Source of the DNA: Streptomyces angustmyceticus
GTDB lineage: Bacteria > Actinomycetota > Actinomycetes > Streptomycetales > Streptomycetaceae
NCBI RefSeq assembly: GCF_019933235.1
Contig: NZ_CP082945.1
Span: 7,105,501 to 7,169,500, forward strand
DNA length: 64,000 nucleotides
Reading direction: 5' to 3'
Part shown: positions 35,853 to 43,777 of the stretch, in pieces
Position numbering within the stretch: position 1 is the stretch's first letter
Layout: every line of letters begins with the position of its first letter
Position numbers and translations under genes: made by a program
The notes under the pieces: model-generated
Told to the model about the DNA's origin: nothing
Seen by the model: only the letters and a program-made list of their open reading frames with translations
Database searches by the model: none

Positions 35853-35868
35853 TTGCAGAATTCCGCAA
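35853..35868. promoter_or_regulatory. Near-palindrome upstream of the ArsR gene
   Basis: TTGCAGAATTCCGCAA is a 16-base inverted repeat with one mismatched pair, AT-rich against its surroundings and placed 129 bp before the arsR-like start. It is a candidate operator for that regulator. The remaining 430-bp gap to the VOC gene holds only a small CTCCC/GGGAG hairpin at 35687-35700. Confidence 0.55.
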
Positions 35869-35996
35869 TTCAACAGATGACGCGATGGCCGTTCGGCCTG
35901 AACGCGGAGGACATGCGTGGGCGGTTTCGCCGGATCGGTACGGAAACGGGTGCGCGCGGCGCGGTCCGCGCCCGGTCCCGGAAGCGAGGCGGGGAG

Positions 35997-36377
35997 GTGA
36001 ACGGCGCCTGGGTTCCGCTCTGTCAGGCCAAGGCCGAATTCTTCCGGATGCTGGGCCACCCGGTCCGCCTCAGGGTGCTGGAGCTGCTCCAGAGCGGCCC
36101 GATGCCCGTACGGCAACTGCTCTCCGCGATCGAGGTGGAGCCGTCCGCGCTCTCCCAGCAGCTCGCGGTGCTGCGCCGCTCCGGCATCGTGACGGCCACC
36201 CGCAGCGGCTCCACCGTCGTCTACGAACTGGCCGGCGGCGAGGTCGCGGAGCTGCTGCGCGCCGCCCGCCGGGTCCTGGCCGAGGTGCTCGACGGGCAGC
36301 ACGCGCTCCTCGCCGAGCTGCGGCAGGCCGAGACCGGCGCGGTGCCGGCGGCCGACGGGGTGGGGGCGGTCACGTGA
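35997..36377 (+). CDS. ArsR-family transcriptional regulator
   Basis: A 126-residue winged-helix protein: FFRMLGHPVRLRVLELLQSGPMPVRQLL, recognition helix in EPSALSQQLAVLRRSGIV, wing in TRSGSTVVYELAGG. The metal-binding ELCVCDL motif of classical ArsR/SmtB is absent, so metal sensing is not indicated. The GTG at 35997 is chosen; an ATG at 35913 with GGAGG upstream would add a basic 28-residue extension. The next gene encodes a small membrane protein. Confidence 0.83.
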   Translation: MNGAWVPLCQAKAEFFRMLGHPVRLRVLELLQSGPMPVRQLLSAIEVEPSALSQQLAVLRRSGIVTATRSGSTVVYELAGGEVAELLRAARRVLAEVLDGQHALLAELRQAETGAVPAADGVGAVT

Positions 36378-36453
36378 TCCGCCCGCCGCACCGCGCGCCC
36401 GCAAGCCGCCCGGGACAGGCCCGCCCCCTCACCACCGGAAAAGGGTGACGCGG

Positions 36454-36849
36454 ATGTCCGGCACACCGCGGCGCAAGGGACCGCCGCCCTGGCGGGCGGT
36501 CCGCTCCCGCACCTGCATACCCATGGCCTCCGGGCGGGGCACCGTACGCCCCTGCCGGGGGCGCCCCCCAGGTCGGGGCCCGCTGCGCACCGCCCCCGGG
36601 CACGGCCGGGCCTGCCCGGAGAGCACCGCCCGCCCCCGCACCTCGCCGCGCTGCGGCGTCCGGCGGGCCCGTACCACCGCGGTGCGCCCCGGGACCCGGC
36701 TGGCACAGCTGCCCGGGTCGGTCCGGCTCACCCGCCGCGCCCCGCGGCGCAGCCCGTGGCGGCAGGTGCTGCTCTCCGTCCTCGTGGCCCAACTGCTGCT
36801 GGTCTTCCTGGTGCTGGTCATCTATCTGGGCCGGCACGCCGGGACGTGA
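36454..36849 (+). CDS. Small basic protein with C-terminal membrane helix
   Basis: About 131 residues: an Arg/Pro-rich region of low complexity followed by one hydrophobic helix, VLLSVLVAQLLLVFLVLVIY, at the very end, giving a tail-anchored topology. No family recognised. It follows the ArsR gene closely and overlaps the end of the convergent phosphatidyltransferase gene by 32 bp. Codon use supports a gene but the start is uncertain. Confidence 0.5.
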   Translation: MSGTPRRKGPPPWRAVRSRTCIPMASGRGTVRPCRGRPPGRGPLRTAPGHGRACPESTARPRTSPRCGVRRARTTAVRPGTRLAQLPGSVRLTRRAPRRSPWRQVLLSVLVAQLLLVFLVLVIYLGRHAGT

Positions 36850-37612
36850 CCCCGGCGAGGGGCGGGCCGCCGATCGCGGCCACCGGCGGGACACCCGCCG
36901 CGACCCCGGCCCGCCACAGCCACGCGACATCACGTCCGAAGGACCACACCAGGAGCCCCAGCGCCACGGCCACCGCGGCGATCGCCGAGGCCCGCGGCAG
37001 GACTCCCGTGCCGGCCGCGACCAGCACGACGCCCTGCAGCGCCGCCACGGTCTTGCGGGCCATGCTGTGCGGCAGGGCGCCGCGCAGCCACGGCAGCACC
37101 CAGGACGCCGCGACGAAGAGGTACCGCATGAGGCCGATGGCCAGCACCCAGGCGCCCAGCGGGATCGCGACATGGACGCAGAGCACCAGGATCAAGAAGG
37201 CGTCCACCTCCATGTCGAAGCGCGCCCCCAGTGACGTCGACGTTCCGGTGCGCCGGGCCACCTGACCGTCGACCGCGTCCAGGGCCAGTGCCACGGCGGC
37301 GAACGTGACCAGCACCACAACCGGTGTCCGCCGGTCGAAGGAGTCCGCGACCAGCGCGGTCACCCCGCCGACGAGGATGGTGCGGGCCAGCGTGACGCGG
37401 TTGGCCGGACCGAACGACGTGGTCCACGTCCGGCGCAGCGCGACGGTGAGCAGCGCCCAGGTGGCCACGGCGAACAGGCACCCCGTGAACCAGCCCACGG
37501 TGCCCAGACCGCCCACCCGGCACAGCACTTCGAGCAGCAGCAGCTGGACGCCCATGCCGGCCGTGATGTCCGGTCCGAACGGCCTTGTGTCGTAGCGCTC
37601 TTGTACGGCCAC
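36818..37612 (-). CDS. CDP-alcohol phosphatidyltransferase
   Basis: A 264-residue membrane enzyme. The family motif DG-AR-G-D-D is present in full as DAVDGQVARRTGTSTSLGAR followed by FDMEVD (about residues 95-120). Six or so hydrophobic helices surround it. It transfers a phosphatidyl group from a CDP-lipid to an alcohol, which cannot be named. The GTG at 37612 has GGGAGG upstream. It is divergent from the dehydrogenase that opens the putative pyrimidine cluster. Confidence 0.88.
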   Translation of the reverse strand: MAVQERYDTRPFGPDITAGMGVQLLLLEVLCRVGGLGTVGWFTGCLFAVATWALLTVALRRTWTTSFGPANRVTLARTILVGGVTALVADSFDRRTPVVVLVTFAAVALALDAVDGQVARRTGTSTSLGARFDMEVDAFLILVLCVHVAIPLGAWVLAIGLMRYLFVAASWVLPWLRGALPHSMARKTVAALQGVVLVAAGTGVLPRASAIAAVAVALGLLVWSFGRDVAWLWRAGVAAGVPPVAAIGGPPLAGVTSRRAGPDR

Positions 37613-37721
37613 CCTGCCTCCCGGGATGTGTAGCGGAGTCGAAGGGCGCCGCGTAGGGTGACGGCGTCCTGATGATCTCCAGCATCGATGAACCATCGCC
37701 GTAGCGTCCAGGAGGATCCCG

Positions 37722-38705
37722 ATGCCGCGCGTCGCTTGTGCTTTTTGGCTAAGCGCTCCAGGTCAGGGCGAACTCCGTACGGTGCCCCTGCCGGAGCCCG
37801 CCGCCGACGAGGTTCTGGTGCGCACCGTCTGCTCCGGGGTGAGCCGCGGAACGGAGACCCTGGTCTTCCGCGGCGGCGTCCCCGAGAGCCAGCACACCGT
37901 GATGCGGGCGCCGTTCCAGGAAGGCGCCTTCCCCGCGCCGGTCAAGTACGGCTACCTCAATGTTGGCGTCGTCGAGGAGGGGCCGCACGAGCTGCTGGGC
38001 CGTACGGTCTTCTGCCTGTACCCGCACCAGACCCGCTACGTCGTCCCGGCGAGCGCCGTCACCCCGGTGCCGGACACCGTGCCCGCCGCGCGTGCCGTGC
38101 TGGCCGGCACGGTCGAGACCGCGGTGAACGCCCTGTGGGACGCCGCGCCGCTGGTCGGCGACCGGATCGCGGTGGTCGGTGCGGGGATGGTCGGCTGCAG
38201 TGTCGCCGCGGTCCTGGCCCGCTTCCCCGGCGTCCGGGTGCAGTTGGTCGACGCCGACCCCGCGCGCGCCGCCACCGCACGGGCGCTGGGGGTGGACTTC
38301 GCGCTGCCCGCGGACGCCCTGGGCGACTGCGACCTGGTCGTGCACGCCAGCGCCACCGAGCGGGGCCTGACCCGCTCGCTCGAACTGCTCGCCCCGGAAG
38401 GCACCGTGATCGAGCTGAGCTGGTACGGAGACCGGCAGGTCAGCCTGCCGCTGGGGGAGGCGTTCCACTCCCGCAGACTGGTCGTGCGCAGCAGCCAGGT
38501 GGGCACGGTCTCCCCGGCCCGGCCCCGCCGCACCTTCGCCGACCGGCTCGCCGTCGCCCTCGACCTGCTCGCCGACCCCGCCTTCGACGCGCTGATCACC
38601 GGCGAGTCGGACTTCGAGGACCTGCCGCGGGTGATGCCCCGCCTCGCCTCCGGTGATCTCCCGGCGCTGTGCCACCGCATCCGCTACGGGCCCGACGGCG
38701 GCTGA
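37722..38705 (+). CDS. MDR-family dehydrogenase
   Basis: A 327-residue medium-chain dehydrogenase. The N-terminal part CSGVSRGTETLVFRGGVP resembles BchC-like dehydrogenases; the Rossmann motif is VVGAGMVGCSVAAVLARF (near residue 150). The four-cysteine structural zinc site is absent. AGGAGG precedes the ATG. The first codons use TTT, TTG and CTA, unlike its neighbours. It opens a five-gene run with PTPS-like, glycosyltransferase, methyltransferase and flippase-like genes and probably oxidises or reduces a sugar-like or alcohol group in the pathway. Confidence 0.82.
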   Translation: MPRVACAFWLSAPGQGELRTVPLPEPAADEVLVRTVCSGVSRGTETLVFRGGVPESQHTVMRAPFQEGAFPAPVKYGYLNVGVVEEGPHELLGRTVFCLYPHQTRYVVPASAVTPVPDTVPAARAVLAGTVETAVNALWDAAPLVGDRIAVVGAGMVGCSVAAVLARFPGVRVQLVDADPARAATARALGVDFALPADALGDCDLVVHASATERGLTRSLELLAPEGTVIELSWYGDRQVSLPLGEAFHSRRLVVRSSQVGTVSPARPRRTFADRLAVALDLLADPAFDALITGESDFEDLPRVMPRLASGDLPALCHRIRYGPDGG

Positions 38706-38783
38706 CGACCCCCGGCGGACCGACCGGAATCCGCCCCCCGACGACACCCCGCATGAGACCGACATCACACCGGAGGAACGGCC

Positions 38784-39182
38784 TTGTTCAGCATCACCGT
38801 CCGCGATCACCTGATGGTCGCCCACAGCTTCCGGGGCGCGGTCTTCGGACCCGCGCAGCGTCTGCACGGCGCGACCTTCATCGTGGACGCCACCTTCCGC
38901 CGCGCCGAGCTCGACGCCGACAACATCGTCGTCGACATCGGCCTGGCCACCCAGGAACTCGGCGCCGTGATCGGGGAGCTGAACTACCGCAACCTCGACG
39001 ACGAGCCCGACTTCGCCGGCATCAACACCTCGACGGAGGCGCTCGCCAAGGTCATCGCCGACCGGCTCGCCGCCCGCATCGAGGCGGGCAACTTCGGCGC
39101 GGGCGCCCGCGAGCTGGCGGGGATCTCGGTCACCCTGCACGAGTCGCACATCGCCTGGGCGACGTACGAGCGCACCCTGTGA
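38784..39182 (+). CDS. PTPS/QueD-fold protein lacking catalytic residues
   Basis: A 132-residue T-fold protein similar to 6-pyruvoyl-tetrahydropterin synthase. Zinc ligands His14 (MVAHSF) and His28 remain, but the usual LHGH is LHGA (Ala30), the catalytic cysteine expected just before it is absent (FGPAQRLHGA) and the LDH catalytic histidine motif reads LNY (66-68). The substrate-anchoring glutamate at the C-terminus (LHESHIAWATYER) is kept. It should bind a pterin or pyrimidine-like ring but is unlikely to do the normal reaction. The TTG start has GGAGG upstream. The stop overlaps the next start (GTGA). Confidence 0.85.
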   Translation: MFSITVRDHLMVAHSFRGAVFGPAQRLHGATFIVDATFRRAELDADNIVVDIGLATQELGAVIGELNYRNLDDEPDFAGINTSTEALAKVIADRLAARIEAGNFGAGARELAGISVTLHESHIAWATYERTL

Positions 39183-40300
39183 CCTCGACCGGCGCCACCG
39201 CGGAGGCGGAGCGGGTGGTGCACTTCGTCCTCCCCGGTGACGTCGACGATCCGGCGGTCCCCAGCGGCGGCAACACCTACGACCGCCGGGTGTGCCGCGA
39301 CCTCCCGGCCGCCGGCTGGCAGGTGCGCCCGCATGCCGCGGCCGGCGGCTGGCCGCGGCCGGACGCCGCCGCCCAGACCGAGCTGGGGCGGTACCTCGCG
39401 GCGCTGCCGGACGGCGCCGTGGTCCTCCTCGACGGCCTGGTCGCCTGCGGCGTCCCCGAGGTCCTGGTCCCCGAGGCGGCGCGGCTGCGGCTCGCCGTCC
39501 TCGTCCACCTGCCGCTGGCCGACGAGACCGGACTCGACCCCGCCCTGGCGGCGGAGCTGGACGCCCGCGAACGCCGCACCCTGCACGCCGCGGGGGCCGT
39601 CGTGGCCACCAGCGCATGGGCCGCCCGCAGACTCGTCGACCACCACCGACTGGACGCGGACCGGGTCCATGTCGCCCGGCCGGGAGCCGACGCGGCGCCC
39701 CTCGCGCCGGGCACGGACGGCGCCTCCGGGCTGCTGTGCGTCGCCGCGGTCACCCCGCGCAAGGGCCAGCACCTCCTGGTGGACGCCCTCGCCACCGTCA
39801 CCGAGCTGCCCTGGAGCTGCGCCTGCGTCGGCGGGCTCGACCGCGACCCGGAGTACGTCGCCCAACTGCGGCGCGGCATCGCACGGTCCGGGCTCGACGA
39901 CCGGGTCGACCTCACCGGACCACAGGCCGGCGCGGACCTGGCAGCCCGCTACGCCGCCGCCGACCTGCTGGTCCTCACCTCGTACGCGGAGACCTACGGC
40001 ATGGTGGTCACCGAGGCGCTGGCCCGCGGCATCCCGGTGCTGGCGACGGAGGTCGACGGGCTGCCGGAGGCGGTCGGGCGGGCCCCCGACGGCACGGTGC
40101 CGGGCGTGCTCGTCCCGCCCGGCCGGCCGTCGGCCGTCGCCGGGGCGCTGCGCGACTGGCTGGAAGACCCGCGACTGCGGGACGGGTTGAAGAATGCCGC
40201 ACGCGCACGGCGTGCCATGCTGGAGGGGTGGGAGATGACGTCGCACAGTCTGGTCGGAGCGCTGGAACGGCTCCGGAACGAGAACCGGAGCGCACGGTGA
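39179..40300 (+). CDS. GT4-family glycosyltransferase
   Basis: A 373-residue GT-B enzyme of family GT4. The donor-binding signature is LLVLTSYAETYGMVVTEALA with the E-x7-E pair, then GIPVLATEVDGLPEAV. The N-terminal half begins VVHFVLPGDVDDPAVPSGGN. It starts at the GTG overlapping the PTPS-like stop codon and its own stop overlaps the methyltransferase start. It probably attaches a hexose from a nucleotide sugar to the pathway product. Confidence 0.88.
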   Translation: MTSTGATAEAERVVHFVLPGDVDDPAVPSGGNTYDRRVCRDLPAAGWQVRPHAAAGGWPRPDAAAQTELGRYLAALPDGAVVLLDGLVACGVPEVLVPEAARLRLAVLVHLPLADETGLDPALAAELDARERRTLHAAGAVVATSAWAARRLVDHHRLDADRVHVARPGADAAPLAPGTDGASGLLCVAAVTPRKGQHLLVDALATVTELPWSCACVGGLDRDPEYVAQLRRGIARSGLDDRVDLTGPQAGADLAARYAAADLLVLTSYAETYGMVVTEALARGIPVLATEVDGLPEAVGRAPDGTVPGVLVPPGRPSAVAGALRDWLEDPRLRDGLKNAARARRAMLEGWEMTSHSLVGALERLRNENRSAR

Positions 40301-41172
40301 ACGCGACCGACAGGCCCCGATTCGCCCCGCGGTGGCTGGAGTTGCGCGAGCGCGCCGATGCCGCCGCCCGCGCCCCCGAGCTGCTGCATCCACTCCTGGA
40401 GTGGATGTCCGCGCGGGCGCCCGAAGGACCGCCCGGGGGCAAGGGCGGCCTGGTGATCCGCGACCTCGGGTGCGGCACGGGCTCGATGGGGCGCTGGCTC
40501 GCCGTCCGGCTGCCCGGACCCCAGCACTGGGTCCTCCACGACCTCGACCCCCTGCTGCTCGCGCACGCCGGCGCCCGGATGCCGGTGACCGCCGCCGACG
40601 GCACGCCCGTCGACGCCACCACCCGGCGCGGCGACCTGGCCGCCCTCACCGCCGCCGACCTCGCCGGCACCTCGCTGGTGACCGCCTCCGCGCTGCTCGA
40701 TCTGCTCACCCGCGACGAGGTCGAGGCGCTCGCCGACGCCTGTGTGGACGCCGGCTGCCCCGTGCTGCTGGCCCTCTCCGTCGCCGGACGCGTCGAACTG
40801 ACACCGCCCGACCCGCTCGACACCGAGATCGCCGACGCCTTCAACGACCACCAGCGGCGCACGGACCAGGGCCGCGCGCTGCTCGGACCGGACGCCATCG
40901 CGGCGGCCGTCGCGGCGTTCGAGCGGCGCGGCGCGACCGTGGTGGTGCGGCCCAGCGCCTGGCGGCTCGACTGCGCGGAATCCGCGCTGACCGCCGAATG
41001 GCTGCGCGGCTGGGTCGGCGCGGCGCACGCCCAGCGGCCGGAGCTGGCCCCGGAGGCGGTGGCCTACCTGCGCCGGCGGCTGGAGGAGTGCGCGGCCGGG
41101 GAGCTGTCGGTCGCGGTGCACCACACGGATCTGCTGGCGCTGCCCGGGCCCGCGTCCGGGAGCGCGGGATGA
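40297..41172 (+). CDS. Class I SAM-dependent methyltransferase
   Basis: A 291-residue methyltransferase with motif I VIRDLGCGTGSMGRWLA (near residue 55) and an acidic DLDP loop after the next strand. It is translationally coupled on both sides (GTGA before, ATGA after). The acceptor atom is unknown; position suggests methylation of the glycosylated or pre-glycosylated product. Confidence 0.87.
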   Translation: MNATDRPRFAPRWLELRERADAAARAPELLHPLLEWMSARAPEGPPGGKGGLVIRDLGCGTGSMGRWLAVRLPGPQHWVLHDLDPLLLAHAGARMPVTAADGTPVDATTRRGDLAALTAADLAGTSLVTASALLDLLTRDEVEALADACVDAGCPVLLALSVAGRVELTPPDPLDTEIADAFNDHQRRTDQGRALLGPDAIAAAVAAFERRGATVVVRPSAWRLDCAESALTAEWLRGWVGAAHAQRPELAPEAVAYLRRRLEECAAGELSVAVHHTDLLALPGPASGSAG

Positions 41173-42176
41173 ACCGGTCCCGCTGGGCGGCGTGGCTCAG
41201 GCTGCTCGCGGGACTGGCCATCCTGGTGGCGCTGGTGTGGCACCTGGGCTCCGCCGCCTTCCTGGACGGCCTGCGCAGGATCGACGCCGGCACGCTGCTG
41301 GCCGCCCTCGCCATCGGCGCGCTCACCACGGTGTTCAGCGCCTGGCGGTGGTGCCTGGTGGCCCGTGGCCTCGGGCTGCGGCTGCCGCTGGGCGGGGCCG
41401 TCGCGGACTACTACCGGGCGCTGTTCCTGAACGCGGCGCTGCCCGGCGGCGTCCTGGGCGATGTGCACCGCGCCGTCCACCACGGCCGGCACTCCGGTGA
41501 CCTCGGCCGGGGCGTACGGGCGGTGGTCCTGGAGCGCACCGCGGGCCAACTCGTGCTGCTCGTCGCAGGGACGGTGGTGCTGCTCGTCCGGCCCTCGCCC
41601 GTGCTGGCGCCGGTCACCCGCTTCCTGACCTCGCCCGCGGTCGCCCTGACCGCGGCCGCGGCGGGCGTGCTGCTGGTGGCGGGCGCGGTCCTGCTGCGCC
41701 GGAGGCGGGGCGCCTCGCGCGCCGAACGCGCCCTGCGCACCGTGCTGACCGAGGCCCGCCAGGGCCTGCTGGCCCGCGGCGTCTGGCCCGGCGTCGCGCT
41801 CTCCTCCGTGGTGGTCCTGGCGGGCTACCTCGGGATGTTCGTGCTGGCCGCCCGGGTCGCGGGCGCCGACGCGCCGACCGCCGAACTGGTGCCGCTCGTG
41901 GTGCTGGCGCTGCTCGCGATGGCACTGCCGCTGAACGTCGGCGGCTGGGGCCCCCGGGAGGGCGCCGCCGCCTGGGCGTTCGGCGCCGCCGGGCTAGGCG
42001 CGGCGCAGGGGCTCACCACCGCCGTGGTCTACGGTGTCCTCGCCTTCGTCGCGAGCCTCCCGGGCGCCGGGGTGCTGCTCGTCCGCCGGTCCGCCGAACG
42101 GCGCACCGAACGCCCGCAGTTCGAGTTCGAAGAGCGTGTCCTCGCCGAGCAGGGCGCGTCGCAGCGGCGGGCGTAG
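41169..42176 (+). CDS. Flippase-like integral membrane protein (LPG synthase TM family)
   Basis: A 335-residue protein with about eight hydrophobic helices (LLAGLAILVALVWHLGSAAF, TLLAALAIGALTTVFSAWRW, and others). The family hallmarks FLNAALPGGVLGDVHRA and PLNVGGWGPREGAAAWAFG are present. It matches the membrane part of MprF and AglD-like proteins, thought to flip lipid-linked molecules. The ATG overlaps the methyltransferase stop. Its last 183 bp overlap the end of the opposing pyrimidine reductase gene. Confidence 0.85.
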   Translation: MNRSRWAAWLRLLAGLAILVALVWHLGSAAFLDGLRRIDAGTLLAALAIGALTTVFSAWRWCLVARGLGLRLPLGGAVADYYRALFLNAALPGGVLGDVHRAVHHGRHSGDLGRGVRAVVLERTAGQLVLLVAGTVVLLVRPSPVLAPVTRFLTSPAVALTAAAAGVLLVAGAVLLRRRRGASRAERALRTVLTEARQGLLARGVWPGVALSSVVVLAGYLGMFVLAARVAGADAPTAELVPLVVLALLAMALPLNVGGWGPREGAAAWAFGAAGLGAAQGLTTAVVYGVLAFVASLPGAGVLLVRRSAERRTERPQFEFEERVLAEQGASQRRA

Positions 42177-42917
42177 CGCCTCCCGCATCACCGGGGTACC
42201 GGGGAAGCGCAGGCCGGGCACGCCGTCGCCGAGCAGCACCGGGGCGACGGTGACATAGAGCCGGTGCAGCGCCCCCTCCCGCAGGAAGCGCGACACGGTG
42301 ACCCCGCCCCCCTCGACCAGCACCCGGCCCAGCCCGCGCCGCGCCAGCGCCGCCAGCAGGCGCGGGGGAGCGGCGGCGTCCGCGTCCGGCAGCACCAGCA
42401 CGTCAACGTGGCTGCCGCGGGGCGCGGCGGTGACGTCCGGTCCCACCACCCACAGCGTCGGCGCGGCACCGTCGGTGAACACCCCGCTGTGCAGCGGCAC
42501 CCGGCCCCGCGGGTCGAGCACCACCCGCACCGGACTGTCGCCCGTGCAGGCCCGTACGGTCAGCCGGGGATCGTCCGCCACGGCGGTGCCGGCCCCGACG
42601 ACCACCGCATCGGCCAGTGCTCGCAGGCGGTGCAGATGGCAGCGGTCCTCCGCCCCGGTGACATAGTCGGCGTCGCCGGTACGGGTCGCGATGAAGCCGT
42701 CCAGGCTCTGCCCGAGCTGCGCGAACGCGGCCCGGGGCCCGGCCAGGCACAGCGGCAGATAGCGGGCCGCGAGCTCCACCGCCTCCGGCGTGGCGGGCCC
42801 GGCCCACCGCAGTCCGCCGTCCTCGTCGGCCACCATCCCGGCGGCCCGCGCCTGGTCGGCGGTACGGATCGTCCGCAGCCGCTCCCAGGCGGCCGCCGCG
42901 TCGAGTACCTCAGTCAT
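41994..42917 (-). CDS. RibD C-terminal-type pyrimidine reductase
   Basis: A 307-residue NADPH-dependent reductase of the dihydrofolate reductase-like RibD/ArfC family. Key parts are QSLDGFIATRTGDADYVTG, the VGAGTAVADDPRLTVR motif, VLDPRGRVPL and the nucleotide loop VLVEGGGVTVSRFL. It would reduce the ribose side chain of a pyrimidine such as diaminopyrimidinone ribosyl phosphate. An N-terminal 75 residues are extra. The start overlaps the creatininase stop by eight bases, so the two are coupled. The last 60 codons lie antisense to the flippase-like gene. Confidence 0.87.
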   Translation of the reverse strand: MTEVLDAAAAWERLRTIRTADQARAAGMVADEDGGLRWAGPATPEAVELAARYLPLCLAGPRAAFAQLGQSLDGFIATRTGDADYVTGAEDRCHLHRLRALADAVVVGAGTAVADDPRLTVRACTGDSPVRVVLDPRGRVPLHSGVFTDGAAPTLWVVGPDVTAAPRGSHVDVLVLPDADAAAPPRLLAALARRGLGRVLVEGGGVTVSRFLREGALHRLYVTVAPVLLGDGVPGLRFPGTPVMREALRPPLRRALLGEDTLFELELRAFGAPFGGPADEQHPGAREARDEGEDTVDHGGGEPLRRA

Positions 42918-43665
42918 GGGCTTCCGTTCCCGCGCCGGACAGCGCGGCATACTCGTCGAATGCCTCGGCCAGGCCGGCCAGCAATTCCTTCCCCTTCCGG
43001 GCGGACGCCAGCGAAGGACGCCCGATGATCCCGGATTCGGTATACGCCGACATGCCGAGCGTCAGCAGGTGCTTCCGGTCATCGGCGACCCAATCCGACG
43101 ATTCGTAGCCTTCCTTGACCAATTCGGGATGGGCGTACAGCAGAATGGACGTCTCGGCCTCTCCGGCATGCATATCGGTGTGCCCGGACGTCTCCACCCC
43201 GGCCCGGCTGCGCGCCGCGTCCCAGTCGGCCGATCCGGGGAAGAGCGCCATCCGCACGCCGCTCCCCGCGGATTCCTGAACGACATTGCGCAGCACGTAA
43301 TTTCCGCCGTGTCCGTTCACCAGAATCAGGGTGCCGATACCGGACCTGCGGAGCGAATCGGCGATGTCCCTGACCACCGCGTGCAGGGTGCGCGCCGAAA
43401 TGCTGACGGTCCCCGGCCAGTCGGCGTGTTCGTGCGAACAGGACACGGTCAGCGGCGGCAGCACCTGGACGGGGCGGCCGGCCGCCACCTCCCTGGCGAT
43501 GGTGCAGGCGATGACGGTATCGGTGGTCAACGGCAGGAAAGCGCCGTGTTGTTCGAAGCTGCCGATCGGCAGTACGGCCATCGTCGGCCGGCGTGCCCGG
43601 ACGTCCTCGGTGGTGTCCGCCGGCAACAGGCCGGGCGCCGGAGTCGGGTGTCCCGAAGGGGTCAT
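42910..43665 (-). CDS. Creatininase-family amidohydrolase, likely FAPy deformylase
   Basis: A 251-residue metal-dependent amidohydrolase. Metal-binding motifs are LPIGSFEQHGAFLPLTTDT, LILVNGHGGNYVLRN and TDMHAGEAETSILL. Archaeal members (ArfB) remove the formyl group of FAPy in riboflavin and F420 synthesis; MftE is another member. Linkage to a FAPy-type GTP cyclohydrolase and a pyrimidine reductase makes the deformylase role the best guess. Codons such as AAT, TTT and ATT are commoner than in surrounding genes. Confidence 0.87.
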   Translation of the reverse strand: MTPSGHPTPAPGLLPADTTEDVRARRPTMAVLPIGSFEQHGAFLPLTTDTVIACTIAREVAAGRPVQVLPPLTVSCSHEHADWPGTVSISARTLHAVVRDIADSLRRSGIGTLILVNGHGGNYVLRNVVQESAGSGVRMALFPGSADWDAARSRAGVETSGHTDMHAGEAETSILLYAHPELVKEGYESSDWVADDRKHLLTLGMSAYTESGIIGRPSLASARKGKELLAGLAEAFDEYAALSGAGTEAHD

Positions 43666-43688
43666 CGTGTGCTGCGGCCTTTCGTCGC

Positions 43689-43703
43689 TGACTCACCGAG
43701 TCA
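43689..43703. promoter_or_regulatory. Palindrome between creatininase and GTP cyclohydrolase genes
   Basis: TGACTC, three bases, GAGTCA is a perfect six-base inverted repeat in the 112-bp space between the two divergent genes, in a less GC-rich stretch. It is a candidate shared operator. No regulator gene lies beside it. Confidence 0.5.
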
Positions 43704-43777
43704 TGGTTCTCGCAGCATACTTGTTGTGTTCTGAGCGAGTCCCGCCGATCCATTCCTCCCGCGGGTACGATCGCGCC

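Noticed and set aside
36370..37173. Minus-strand frame overlapping the ArsR-linked small gene and the phosphatidyltransferase
   Set aside because: Ser/Arg/Pro-rich composition and a frame shifted against the phosphatidyltransferase, whose catalytic motif fixes the true frame.
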